Source: Lachnospiraceae bacterium | Lineage (GTDB): Bacteria > Bacillota > Clostridia > Lachnospirales > Lachnospiraceae | Length of the DNA stretch: 64,000 bases | NCBI GenBank assembly: GCA_017461725.1 | Contig: JAFTXG010000015.1 | Span: 224,680 to 288,679, forward strand | Reading direction: 5' to 3' | Shown here: positions 17,175 to 25,421 of the stretch, in pieces | Numbering within the stretch: position 1 is the first letter of the stretch | Layout of the letters: the number at the start of each line of letters is the position of its first letter | Program-made: the position numbers and the translations under genes | Notes under the pieces: generated by a model | Told to the model about the DNA's origin: nothing | What the model saw: only the letters and a program-made list of their open reading frames with translations | The model's database searches: none

Positions 17175-17211
17175 AGAAAAAAAGCCGCTGCTGCTTAAAG
17201 CAGCAGCGGCT
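17175..17211 (-). terminator. Strong hairpin between binding protein and permeases
   Basis: Perfect stem AGCCGCTGCTGCTT / AAGCAGCAGCGGCT with a 1-nt to 3-nt loop, followed on the minus strand by eight T. It sits 30 bp after the binding-protein stop and is a partial terminator that would make the binding protein more abundant than the permeases, common for such operons. Confidence 0.9.
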
Positions 17212-17240
17212 CCCATTTACTAATGAATTTCCGTCAGAAA

Positions 17241-18674
17241 TTACTGAGCGTCTGCGATCGCCTCATCCGCGAAATCCTTCAGCTCTGCCATCATATCCTC
17301 TACGGTCATCTCTCCTACGAGAACGTAATTGGTCAGATCAGAAACCTCAGCCATGATCTCAGCAAACGCGGTGATGTTAGTATCGCTGTAGGAAGGCTTT
17401 CCTGCAGATACAACATACTCGTTGAAGCCCCAAGGATCAACATACTTCTCAGCCTCTTCTACTGTACCGAACACAACCTCGAGGATCTCATCACCGTTGT
17501 TGCCGGTCCAGGTTCCTGCGTGGCCGGAAGCGTACATGTACTTGTTACCATAGGTAGCTGCGAACTTAGCAAATGCGTAAGCTGCCTCTACATCATCGGT
17601 AGTATTTGCAATACCGATATGAGAGTTAGGCGTAGCACCCCAGGAGTAATTGGTCTGGCCCTTCTCCATTACAGGGTAAGGAGCGTAGATGATCTTGAAA
17701 TCGTGATCAATGTAACCACGGATATAACGGGTAAGAATAGTATCAACGGAGGAAGCAACAGTTCCGTTCAGGAATACATCGCGGTTTCTCAGCTGCATCT
17801 CATTCTTCATAACAGGCTTGGACATCCAGATGCCCTCGTTAACAGCGTCAACCTCGATCTGCAGAGCCTTAGCCCACAGAGGGTTATCAAAGTCGCTGGT
17901 TCCGTCCTCTTTGTAGTACTGATCCTGGCCCTTAACCTGCTTTACACGCCAGGTCCAAGCATCGTTATCGGAGTAGTCAACACCACCGTAAACAACTACG
18001 TTGCCGTTAGCGTCGCGCTCGGTCATCTTGCGGCAAGCCTCAAGATACTCATCCCAGGTCCACTCGGTGGGAACCTCGCCCAGACCTGCAGCGTTCCACT
18101 TATCCTCGTTGATCGCAATGTGATAGTTCAGTGCGCCGGAGGGGAAGCTGTAAACTCTGCCCTCATAAACATAGGTGTCAGAGCCCCACTCGGTAATCAG
18201 ATCCAGATTATCAGCTGCCAGGCGGTCGGTGATATCCAGGAACAGGCCGTTAGCCCAACGCTCATAGGTGTTCTTCAGTGCGAAGCTTAAGCAAACGTCA
18301 ACCTCACCCTGCTGAATAGCAACATCAAGCTTTACATTACCATCGGAATTGTTCTTGTAAACGATGGGCTCAACCTCGATGTTGGGGTAGTACTTGTTGA
18401 ACTCTTCGATCAGTGCGCCGGTACCCAGATTCTCTGCGAATGCGGTCCAGAAAGTAACCTTACCGGTCAGCTCAGATGCATTCTCGTTGATGTACACGGG
18501 ATCAGCCTTGGGAGCATCGGTCTCGGGAGCATCAGTCTGTGCAGGCGCGTCAGTCGCCTTGGGAGCATCAGTCTGCTTGGGAGCATCGGTCTGCTTGTCA
18601 ACAGGCTTCTCACCACATGCAGCCATAGACAGCACCATTACCAGTGCAAGAAGCATAGCAAGTAACTTTTTCAT
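17241..18674 (-). CDS. Extracellular sugar-type ABC binding lipoprotein
   Basis: A 477-residue family 1 solute-binding protein anchored at the outer face of the membrane. The lipoprotein signal is MKKLLAMLLALVMVLSMAAC, with Cys 20 the lipidation site. Then comes a low-complexity linker with repeated TDAP units (encoded by short direct repeats near 18510-18600), and a mature domain starting near GKVTFWTAFAEN. Binding proteins of this class take oligosaccharides, polyols or glycerophosphodiesters (UgpB type); neighbours favour the last but do not prove it. AAGGAGG lies upstream of the start. It is first in the cassette. Confidence 0.9.
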   Translation of the reverse strand: MKKLLAMLLALVMVLSMAACGEKPVDKQTDAPKQTDAPKATDAPAQTDAPETDAPKADPVYINENASELTGKVTFWTAFAENLGTGALIEEFNKYYPNIEVEPIVYKNNSDGNVKLDVAIQQGEVDVCLSFALKNTYERWANGLFLDITDRLAADNLDLITEWGSDTYVYEGRVYSFPSGALNYHIAINEDKWNAAGLGEVPTEWTWDEYLEACRKMTERDANGNVVVYGGVDYSDNDAWTWRVKQVKGQDQYYKEDGTSDFDNPLWAKALQIEVDAVNEGIWMSKPVMKNEMQLRNRDVFLNGTVASSVDTILTRYIRGYIDHDFKIIYAPYPVMEKGQTNYSWGATPNSHIGIANTTDDVEAAYAFAKFAATYGNKYMYASGHAGTWTGNNGDEILEVVFGTVEEAEKYVDPWGFNEYVVSAGKPSYSDTNITAFAEIMAEVSDLTNYVLVGEMTVEDMMAELKDFADEAIADAQ

Positions 18675-18827
18675 TTTGTTTCCTCCTTGAAATATTATAT
18701 TTGGCGTTTTTCCGCCACAACCCGCTTTTTGCGGGAATGTTTCAAGTTTGCAAAGTAAGGTTTTTCTGTAAAAAAGTAAAGATATGTTTTTCGTGATCAT
18801 ATCTCTTTGTTCAAAAATAATAATTAT

Positions 18828-18856
18828 ATTATAATTCTATGATGTTTTCCCGTCAA
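18828..18856 (-). promoter_or_regulatory. Promoter of the transporter cassette
   Basis: TTGACG and TATAAT with a 17-bp spacer on the minus strand; the spacer contains ACATCAT, part of the operator-like motif seen next to it. The leader to the binding-protein start (about 145 nt) contains a CCCGC/GCGGG hairpin at 18722-18736 and nothing else recognisable. Confidence 0.75.
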
Positions 18857-18870
18857 TAGTGATACGAATA

Positions 18871-18920
18871 TTGACAAATAATCATTTTCGTCATATACTT
18901 TTGTCAAAATAATCATTCGG
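18871..18920 (+). promoter_or_regulatory. DeoR2 promoter and two operator-like direct repeats
   Basis: -35 TTGACA (18871-18876), 17 bp, -10 TATACT (18894-18899). TTGACAAATAATCATTTTCG at 18871 and TTGTCAAAATAATCATTCGG at 18901 are direct repeats 30 bp apart, matching the pair upstream of DeoR1. The second copy overlaps the expected start of transcription, a position suited to repression. Confidence 0.8.
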
Positions 18921-18931
18921 AGGTTCGTCTC

Positions 18932-19684
18932 ATGACACAGACCGAACGGCAGGAAGCCATCTATTCGATCATTTTGGAAAAAGAGTCCTGCAATGTAAAG
19001 GAGCTATGTACACTGATCTATGCCAGCCCGGCCACGATCCGCCGGGATCTGCACACGCTGGAGCGCAAAGGACTCATCAATCTCCAGTACGGTAATATCA
19101 CACTGACCAACGCGCCTGACCGCCATCTTCCGCTGGCACTCAGAAGCATTCAGGAAAAAGATGCCAAGCGTCTGATCGCCCGCTATGCGGCGGGACTTAT
19201 CCCGTCCAATGCCACTGTCATCCTGGACTCATCATCCAGTGCACTGTATATGGCTGACTACATCCGCTCCGGCCGCGGGATCACCGTGTTTACCAACTGC
19301 ATCACCACCGCCATGAAGCTCAGCGAGAATAAGGTGGATGTATTCCTCATGGGCGGCCAGCTGGACGAATCCCAGGTTGTCACCTCCGGTCCATGGACGC
19401 TGCAAAACGTCATGTCCATAAACGCAGACTATATGTTTTTTTCCTCCCGATACATCGATGATCAGGGAAATATCACTGCCCGCACTCATCTCGGCGCTCA
19501 GATCCGCCAGTACATGATCGAGCACGCGAAGAAGCAGTATTTTCTCTGCACCTCCGAAAAACTGAGCAAGACCTCCACCTTTCATCTGTGTCGGGCCCAG
19601 AGTCTCACCGGGGTCATCACAGACACCGATCTGTCTTTCCTTCCGGATGTCCGCTTTATCAATGTGCACGACTCCCGCATATAA
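18932..19684 (+). CDS. DeoR-family transcriptional regulator 2
   Basis: A 250-residue paralogue of DeoR1. The recognition helix is YASPATIRRDLHTLER and the effector domain has ILDSSSSALYMADYI and VFTNCITTAMKL. CGGAGG precedes the ATG. It is divergent from the sugar-transporter cassette and probably controls it and itself through the repeats at 18871 and 18901. Because its DNA-reading helix matches DeoR1, the two may bind each other's sites. Confidence 0.9.
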   Translation: MTQTERQEAIYSIILEKESCNVKELCTLIYASPATIRRDLHTLERKGLINLQYGNITLTNAPDRHLPLALRSIQEKDAKRLIARYAAGLIPSNATVILDSSSSALYMADYIRSGRGITVFTNCITTAMKLSENKVDVFLMGGQLDESQVVTSGPWTLQNVMSINADYMFFSSRYIDDQGNITARTHLGAQIRQYMIEHAKKQYFLCTSEKLSKTSTFHLCRAQSLTGVITDTDLSFLPDVRFINVHDSRI

Positions 19685-19826
19685 CATCCAGCTATAAATT
19701 AGTCGAAACGCACAACTCAACACAAATAGTTTACAATTTCTTTCACAAATTGAACACATTCATTCTAGCACACACCATTATCTATGTAAAATACAAATAA
19801 TGTTATGGGAATTATGCAAAAAACTT

Positions 19827-19868
19827 ATAGGGTCTGTCACCGCAATATGTGACAGACCCTATTTTTTC
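19827..19868. terminator. Bidirectional terminator
   Basis: Perfect 14-bp stem ATAGGGTCTGTCAC / GTGACAGACCCTAT with an 8-nt loop; six T follow on the plus strand and a T-rich stretch follows on the minus strand. It lies between the convergent DeoR2 and glycerophosphodiesterase genes. Confidence 0.92.
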
Positions 19869-19876
19869 TAACCGTT

Positions 19877-20671
19877 TTATTTGTGCAGTCCTTTTTTTCG
19901 CAAATGTTCCATCACCCACTTGGGATCATTTGCGGTAAACAGCATCGCTCCGTTCTCGATAGCTTCATCGTAAAGAGCCGGGTCCTCATTCCGGTAAAAT
20001 ACCCAAGGCTCCACACCGTAGCTTTTGGCGAAATCAAAATATTTCTTTTCCACCACGGGCTTTTCTGCCACACCGAACAGACAGACACAGTAGGCGTAGG
20101 TGTAGACAAAACGCTTCTGATTGCTGCCCATCCGCTCCTGGGGCGAGTACGCATGGATCTTGATGCGATCACCGTACTTCTCCACCAGCCACTCATTCAG
20201 CTCACCGCTCCAGGTATTGATCACACTGCGCTCAGTGATTCCGTACTCATCCATCATCCGGATGGCCAGTTCAGCCGAGCGGTATGCAAACTCTCCCGAA
20301 TCAGCGGGGTAGTCCTTAAGTTCAACGTTAAACAGCATTTCCTTCTGATCTTTGAACAGCTCAAGGAACTCCTCAAAGGTGGGAACTCTCTCTCCGATAA
20401 ACTCCTCACCCTTCCAGCTTCCGGCATCCAGTGCCTTCATCTCGGCAAGGGTCTTCTCGCGGATCAGACCGGTTCCGTCTGTGGTACGGTCAACCAGATG
20501 ATCGTGCATCAGGATCAGGACTCCGTCAGAGGTCATGTGAAGATCGATCTCCACCATATCCACATCAAGGGCGATCGCTGAGCGGAAAGCACACAGAGTG
20601 TTCTCCGGAAAATATTTGGAATTTCCGCGGTGGGCCGCCACCGGGATCGTATTCTTATATGTAAGTTTCAT
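19877..20671 (-). CDS. Glycerophosphodiester phosphodiesterase
   Basis: A 264-residue cytosolic enzyme (no signal peptide) of the GlpQ/UgpQ family, splitting glycerophosphodiesters into sn-glycerol 3-phosphate and an alcohol. Catalytic motifs are AAHRGNSKYFPENT (first His-Arg and Glu), MVEIDLHMTSDG (metal Glu/Asp) and LMHDHLVDRTTDG (second His). Downstream in the pathway the product can be oxidised by the dehydrogenase encoded immediately upstream at 20743. A remnant of a second copy is present at 13730. Confidence 0.95.
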   Translation of the reverse strand: MKLTYKNTIPVAAHRGNSKYFPENTLCAFRSAIALDVDMVEIDLHMTSDGVLILMHDHLVDRTTDGTGLIREKTLAEMKALDAGSWKGEEFIGERVPTFEEFLELFKDQKEMLFNVELKDYPADSGEFAYRSAELAIRMMDEYGITERSVINTWSGELNEWLVEKYGDRIKIHAYSPQERMGSNQKRFVYTYAYCVCLFGVAEKPVVEKKYFDFAKSYGVEPWVFYRNEDPALYDEAIENGAMLFTANDPKWVMEHLRKKGLHK

Positions 20672-20742
20672 GTTGTCAGTTCCTTTACCAGCAAAAGCAT
20701 TCCAGACACATCACCAGTCAGCATCGGCTGCTGTAATTTGCA

Positions 20743-21780
20743 TTACAGCTCAAGCTCGGTCTCGAATGCCTTCCAGGGAACATTGAGCTCCTTGCCCTGA
20801 TTGATCAGCTCATCTACATGGAGCAGCAGAGGGAAGTCCTCAGCCTTAACCTTGCCAGCAGCGATCAGCGCACGGATCGCTTCAGCGGTTCTGGTAGCGA
20901 TAACGATGGACTCCAGGGTAACACCTGCGAGAACCTCCATCGCCTCGTCAAAACTCATGCCGGTACCGAGCAGAGTACCGATCTTTCTGGTACGGCCGCC
21001 GAATACGGTAACGTACAGGTCGCCGGACAGCAGACGAACGTTGGAAGGATGTCCGCCGCACAGCTCCAGAATGCGAAGCATCTCAACTACAGACTGTCCG
21101 AACAGAGCTGCCTGAGAGTTGTAATGCTCGAACTCTCTGCCCTCTCTCTTGTAGGACATACCGATGGCAAGGCTGACACCAAGTGCGTAAGCGTTCTTCA
21201 TCGCTACTGCACACTCAACGCCGCGCACGTCGGTGGAAAGGCTGACATTGTAATACTCGGTCTCAAACAGAGACTTGATCCAGCGAAGCATCTTCATATC
21301 ACGTCCGCAGAAGGTAACCTCGGTGAAGTCCTTGTCTGCCAGCTCGTAGCTGGTGCAGGGGCCGCCGATGGCGTTGAAGGAAATCTTCTTGTCGGTGCTC
21401 TCCTCGAAGATCTCAGGGTAGGACTTCAGGGATCCATCGGGATAGTTAACCATACCCTTGGTTACGGACAGAACGGGAAGATCCTCGGGAATGCGGGGAA
21501 TCATCTCCTTGATGAACCAGTCAAGACCGAAGCTGGAAACACCGTTGATGTACAGGTCTGCGCCCTCCATCGCCTTGTCAGCCTCCTCGAAGTAATACCA
21601 CTCTACTCCCTCGGGCATATGTCTCTTCATGGTCAGATGATCGTTGGTCTTGCGGCCATGCTCAATGATCGCATTGTCCAGAGGTGAACCAACCAGTCTC
21701 ACCTTGTGTCCGTTCTCACACAGGGGCATCGCCAGTGCAGAACCCATCATACCGGAACCTACAACTACAATTGTGCTCAT
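20743..21780 (-). CDS. NAD(P)-dependent glycerol-3-phosphate dehydrogenase-like
   Basis: A 345-residue GpsA-family dehydrogenase interconverting sn-glycerol 3-phosphate and dihydroxyacetone phosphate. The nucleotide-binding motif is VVVGSGMMGSALAM; SVTKGM and VAMKNAYALGVSLAIGM (catalytic Lys region) and GGRTRKIGTLLGTG follow as in GpsA. It is diverged from typical housekeeping GpsA, and its operon partner glycerophosphodiesterase suggests a catabolic role or action on a related polyol phosphate. AAGGAGG precedes the start at 21780. Confidence 0.85.
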   Translation of the reverse strand: MSTIVVVGSGMMGSALAMPLCENGHKVRLVGSPLDNAIIEHGRKTNDHLTMKRHMPEGVEWYYFEEADKAMEGADLYINGVSSFGLDWFIKEMIPRIPEDLPVLSVTKGMVNYPDGSLKSYPEIFEESTDKKISFNAIGGPCTSYELADKDFTEVTFCGRDMKMLRWIKSLFETEYYNVSLSTDVRGVECAVAMKNAYALGVSLAIGMSYKREGREFEHYNSQAALFGQSVVEMLRILELCGGHPSNVRLLSGDLYVTVFGGRTRKIGTLLGTGMSFDEAMEVLAGVTLESIVIATRTAEAIRALIAAGKVKAEDFPLLLHVDELINQGKELNVPWKAFETELEL

Positions 21781-21795
21781 GTTACAAATCCTCCT

Positions 21796-21854
21796 TGTTT
21801 TCATTTTCAATCATTTGTTTTCATAAATCAGGCTTGTGTTTTCATTGTTTTCTG
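21796..21854 (-). promoter_or_regulatory. Repeated TGTTTTCAT sites in the leader
   Basis: TGTTTTCAT occurs on the plus strand at 21796, 21816 and 21837, spaced 20 and 21 bp (two helical turns), with a related TGTTTTCTG at 21846. They lie between the predicted promoter and the start codon of the dehydrogenase gene, where a bound repressor would block transcription. They are the best operator candidates for DeoR3. Confidence 0.6.
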
Positions 21855-21862
21855 TTATAATT

Positions 21863-21891
21863 ACTATACTTTTGATTTACGCATTCGTCAA
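21863..21891 (-). promoter_or_regulatory. Promoter of the dehydrogenase-phosphodiesterase operon
   Basis: TTGACG and TATAGT on the minus strand with a 17-bp spacer. On the plus side of the same gap I find no strong promoter for DeoR3, only short CATACT repeats near 21934 and 21948. Confidence 0.65.
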
Positions 21892-22005
21892 TATGCGCCG
21901 ACAAAGTCGAAACATTTTCATATTTTTTCGCAAACTCTTTCATACTTTGTCATACTCTTGCAAGACAGGATGCCTTTACACCTGATTTCAAGGAGGATAC
22001 TGACC

Positions 22006-22734
22006 ATGCTACAGTGCCAGCGTCAGGAAGAAATTTTAGCCAAACTGGAACAGCAGAAAACCATGAACATTTCCACGCTGGCAAAGGAACTGTTTTTCAG
22101 CGAGGCCACTATTCGACGCGACTTAAACGCGCTGGAGAAACTGGGACTTGTGAAGCGGGTGTACGGCGGCGTCATCCTCTCCAAATACGCCAGCAGCACC
22201 GATCTGCCCCTCTCCCTGCGCGAGCATGAGAGCCGCCCGCAGAAGGATCTGATCGCGTCAAAGGCCGCTGAGCTTCTCCACGACGGCGCCACCATCCTCA
22301 TGGATGCCTCCTCCACCGTCCAGCACATGATCCCCTATCTGAAGGATTATGCCAATCTGACCGTGATCACCAACTCCATGAAGGTGATCGACCAGCTGGA
22401 AGGAACGGACGTGCGTGTCTTCTGCACCGGCGGTCACTTCATCGCCCGCAACCGCGCCTTCGCCGGGGCGGCTGCCATCAACATGCTGAATGATATCTAT
22501 GCGGACTATCTGTTTTTCTCCGCCCAGGGCATCTCCCTTTCCGGCGAAATCTCCGATTTCTCCGAGGAGGAAACAGCACTTCGAAAGGTGATGATGACCA
22601 GAGCGACCAAGAGCTATTTTCTGTGCGATCACTCAAAGATCGGCCAGTCTTATCTGTTCAAGCTGTGCGACAGCACTGATGTGGACGGGATCATCTGCAA
22701 TACAGAGCTGCCCGAGACGATCCGGGTAAATTAA
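22006..22734 (+). CDS. DeoR-family transcriptional regulator 3
   Basis: A 242-residue regulator with DeoR helix-turn-helix FFSEATIRRDLNALEK and effector domain ILMDASSTVQHMI and VITNSMKVIDQL. It is more distant from DeoR1 and DeoR2, and its recognition helix differs at the start (FFSEA against YASPA). AAGGAGG lies upstream of the ATG at 22006; the frame is open for 300 bp further upstream but that part covers the promoter region. It is divergent from the dehydrogenase-phosphodiesterase operon, its likely target. Confidence 0.9.
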   Translation: MLQCQRQEEILAKLEQQKTMNISTLAKELFFSEATIRRDLNALEKLGLVKRVYGGVILSKYASSTDLPLSLREHESRPQKDLIASKAAELLHDGATILMDASSTVQHMIPYLKDYANLTVITNSMKVIDQLEGTDVRVFCTGGHFIARNRAFAGAAAINMLNDIYADYLFFSAQGISLSGEISDFSEEETALRKVMMTRATKSYFLCDHSKIGQSYLFKLCDSTDVDGIICNTELPETIRVN

Positions 22735-22741
22735 GTGAAAT

Positions 22742-22766
22742 AGCTGTTTTTTTCACAGCTTCTTTT
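22742..22766 (+). terminator. Terminator after DeoR3
   Basis: AGCTGT/ACAGCT stem with a T-rich 7-nt loop, then TCTTTT. The stem is short; it lies in the 33-bp gap between two convergent genes. Confidence 0.5.
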
Positions 22767-22767
22767 A

Positions 22768-24753
22768 TTATTCCACATATATATCTTCGATTCGGAAGCT
22801 CTCGGCCAGCTCATCCTCCCAGTATATTCCGATCCAGAAGACATCCGAACACTGTACCGGATCATCCCCCACAGCATCCACATCCAAGGTGCTGTTCGCG
22901 TCAACAATTCCATCGGTAGTCACAGAGGTCGTGTAGCTATGTATTCCCTTGCTGATGTCATGTCCCTGAAGTTCTCCGCTCTTTCTGTCCGGGAATATGA
23001 TCTCTATGTCCGCCTCCAGCGGTCTCGCCTCTTTAAAGGAAATCCCCCGCACCGGCCACTGTTCCTTCAGCGCAGGATCCATTTCGTACAAGAGCCTTCT
23101 CCAAACCCTCGCCATCTCGAACTGCGCATCGGTGATCGGAAATTCATTGATCATATCAAATCCTCCGATACTGCTGCTGCCCGAACTGTCTTTCACCACA
23201 TACTGAACCAGGCTCTCAATGGTCAGTGTGCCTGTCTCCCCCTCCAGCGTCCACCTCTTCATGGGTTCAACCAACCGTTGCTCTGCAGTGTAGGAGTTTT
23301 TTATCACGCGCTCGCCGCACTCCTCCACCATCCAGCCGTCCTCCCACCAAAGTCTGACCGGTATCTGAACAGAACCGCGGGAAATCACACTCCCATCCTC
23401 ATTCTTCAAACAATCAGCTGGATTTTCCGGGTCCTGAAACCGATCCACATAAATAAATAATACCGCCGTATACTCTTCAGGTCCGATCTCCTGTAGATTA
23501 TACACGCCATACCGGAACGTCCGCTTCGCATACTGCAGCTCCCATCCGGAGTCCAGCGTCCAGAGTATTCCCATCTGCTCTTCTGCCTGCCGTGCCAGTT
23601 TTTCCGCCAGTTCAGGGTGCTTTTCCTCCGGGGTGACCATGGCGATATAAAATCCCCGCTCAAACATCAGGCCCTTCGCGTAGGTATCCAATGCCCCGGC
23701 CTTGGTACTGCAGCGGTTAATCCGTGCCATGGCCATCACCTCCGGCAGCTCACTGACGGAAGCCTGCGTGTAATACCGATCAAAACTCCCGGCAGTACCT
23801 ACCAGCACCGGGCATAACATCAATACGATACTGCATGCTGAAACCAGGTCCATCCCCCGCGGATATTTCTTGAAGCGGACGATAGCCTCGATCCGGCGGG
23901 AGATATTTTTCCCTCCATTGGAGATGGAGGTCGTTCCCGGCACTCTCGCGTAGCGGTCATTGGCCATGCCAAGCAGGATAGCACCGTACTCCCGGCGTTC
24001 CTCTCCTTTCAGCCTTTCCAGCACCCGCTGATCACAGAGAGACTCCATATCATTTTCAATCCGGTCAAACACATAGTGCATGAATGGATTGAACCAATGC
24101 AGACAGCGCAGAGTGCACCAGAATGTGCTTTGCCATGCATCCCGGTATCTCAGATGCAGCAGCTCATGGAGAATAACCTTCTCATCCATCATCATTCCCG
24201 CCGGCACCACTAGAATCGGACGAACCAGTCCACAGATGAAGGCAGACGGAATATCCCAGACCTCAACCACCTTGCATTCTTTCAGTTTAAACTTATCACA
24301 GATTTCACGAATACAATTCTGCACTTGTTCTGAAGCCAATGCGCTTTTCCGCAGCAACCCTCTCAGGCGCAGATAGGAACACAGATACCTCAGCAGAAAT
24401 ACCACGATACCTGCACTGTACACCACAAACAGCCAGTCGGTGATGCTGACCGGTCTCCCGGTTATACGTGGTAACACGGACTTCATCGCGATCGTCTCAT
24501 ATGTATCTGCATAGGCAGAGGGCAGCAGCGATTCCGCTTTTGACTTCAATATTTCCATCCACAGCGGCCATGGCCCCAGGACAAATCGCCGCATATGGAC
24601 CGGCACCAGTATCCGCAGCGCCAACACGCCCCACACACTGTACTGCCAGCGCGGAGACAGCTTATCCGCCATCAAGCGCTTAATCAACAGCAAAGTGCCA
24701 GCTGCCAGTGACACAGTCACTGTCTGAAGAATGATCCCCCAGATATTCTCCAT
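22768..24753 (-). CDS. M56 membrane metallopeptidase (BlaR1/MecR1-like), copy 2
   Basis: A 661-residue integral membrane protein. The N-terminal half has several membrane helices and the zinc-protease motif HELLH near residue 195 with LHLRYRDAW, and a conserved segment DMESLCDQRVLERLKGEE; another helix lies near residue 305 (VSACSIVLMLCPVLVG). The 340-residue C-terminal part is predicted outside the cell and is not recognisable; I see no clear penicillin-binding serine motif as in BlaR1. Such proteins sense a signal outside and trigger cleavage of a BlaI-type repressor. It is last in the blaI-like operon and a paralogue of the protein at 25414. Confidence 0.8.
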   Translation of the reverse strand: MENIWGIILQTVTVSLAAGTLLLIKRLMADKLSPRWQYSVWGVLALRILVPVHMRRFVLGPWPLWMEILKSKAESLLPSAYADTYETIAMKSVLPRITGRPVSITDWLFVVYSAGIVVFLLRYLCSYLRLRGLLRKSALASEQVQNCIREICDKFKLKECKVVEVWDIPSAFICGLVRPILVVPAGMMMDEKVILHELLHLRYRDAWQSTFWCTLRCLHWFNPFMHYVFDRIENDMESLCDQRVLERLKGEERREYGAILLGMANDRYARVPGTTSISNGGKNISRRIEAIVRFKKYPRGMDLVSACSIVLMLCPVLVGTAGSFDRYYTQASVSELPEVMAMARINRCSTKAGALDTYAKGLMFERGFYIAMVTPEEKHPELAEKLARQAEEQMGILWTLDSGWELQYAKRTFRYGVYNLQEIGPEEYTAVLFIYVDRFQDPENPADCLKNEDGSVISRGSVQIPVRLWWEDGWMVEECGERVIKNSYTAEQRLVEPMKRWTLEGETGTLTIESLVQYVVKDSSGSSSIGGFDMINEFPITDAQFEMARVWRRLLYEMDPALKEQWPVRGISFKEARPLEADIEIIFPDRKSGELQGHDISKGIHSYTTSVTTDGIVDANSTLDVDAVGDDPVQCSDVFWIGIYWEDELAESFRIEDIYVE

Positions 24754-24755
24754 CT

Positions 24756-25421
24756 CTACTCCTCCGTATCGTCTGCCTCACCGTCATATCCATCGACGGT
24801 TTTCTCCGCATCTGCTCCGTCAGCAGCCTCTTGGTCTTCGTCCGGATACTCGCCTTCATCCCCCAAAACTTCCTCGTCCAGCAGCGACTTACTGAGGGCA
24901 AACAGTACAGAACACAGCCAGACCACAATCACTAGCTGGGAGATTGCCAGAACAATGACCAATGCTCCATCCATACTGTTCGCTTCAATCCAGTAGAGCA
25001 TGACCGCCGCTATGGTCGCCAAAACAGTTCTCACATTTCGCAGCTGGATCAGTCGCCCACTCTCCGGACAGCCATACCTTTCCGCAATCCCTGCCAGATT
25101 GGTCAACAGCTGGAAATGGAAGTACAGTGCCACAACGGACACGACCATACTCAGCAGATATCCAACGCCTCCGATCCCCGCCCCCACAAGCTTTAACACC
25201 CAATCAATTCCGTTCCAGATGGTAAGGCCCAGCCCCAGAGGCCGGAGCAGCTTCGCCGTCTCCTCCTCCTGTGTCAGGATCGGCAATGCCGCATACATAA
25301 AATAGTAGCCCAGCCAGTCGGGAAGCACATCCAGTGTTCCCAGATTGATATGCACATGGATCAGAATATATCCCCATGCAATTTTGCGCACTGCGCCGTA
25401 CAATTCTTCCTGTTTAGTCAT
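24756..25421 (-). CDS. Small integral membrane protein of unknown function
   Basis: A 221-residue protein with about five or six hydrophobic segments (for example GYYFMYAALPILT, YLLSMVVSVVALYF, ALVIVLAISQLVIVVWL) and a very acidic C-terminal tail of about 40 residues (DEDQEAADGADAEKTVDG). I do not recognise a family. Its start overlaps the upstream M56 gene end by 8 bp and its stop is 2 bp before the next M56 gene, so it is tightly coupled to both and probably works with them. Confidence 0.75.
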   Translation of the reverse strand: MTKQEELYGAVRKIAWGYILIHVHINLGTLDVLPDWLGYYFMYAALPILTQEEETAKLLRPLGLGLTIWNGIDWVLKLVGAGIGGVGYLLSMVVSVVALYFHFQLLTNLAGIAERYGCPESGRLIQLRNVRTVLATIAAVMLYWIEANSMDGALVIVLAISQLVIVVWLCSVLFALSKSLLDEEVLGDEGEYPDEDQEAADGADAEKTVDGYDGEADDTEE

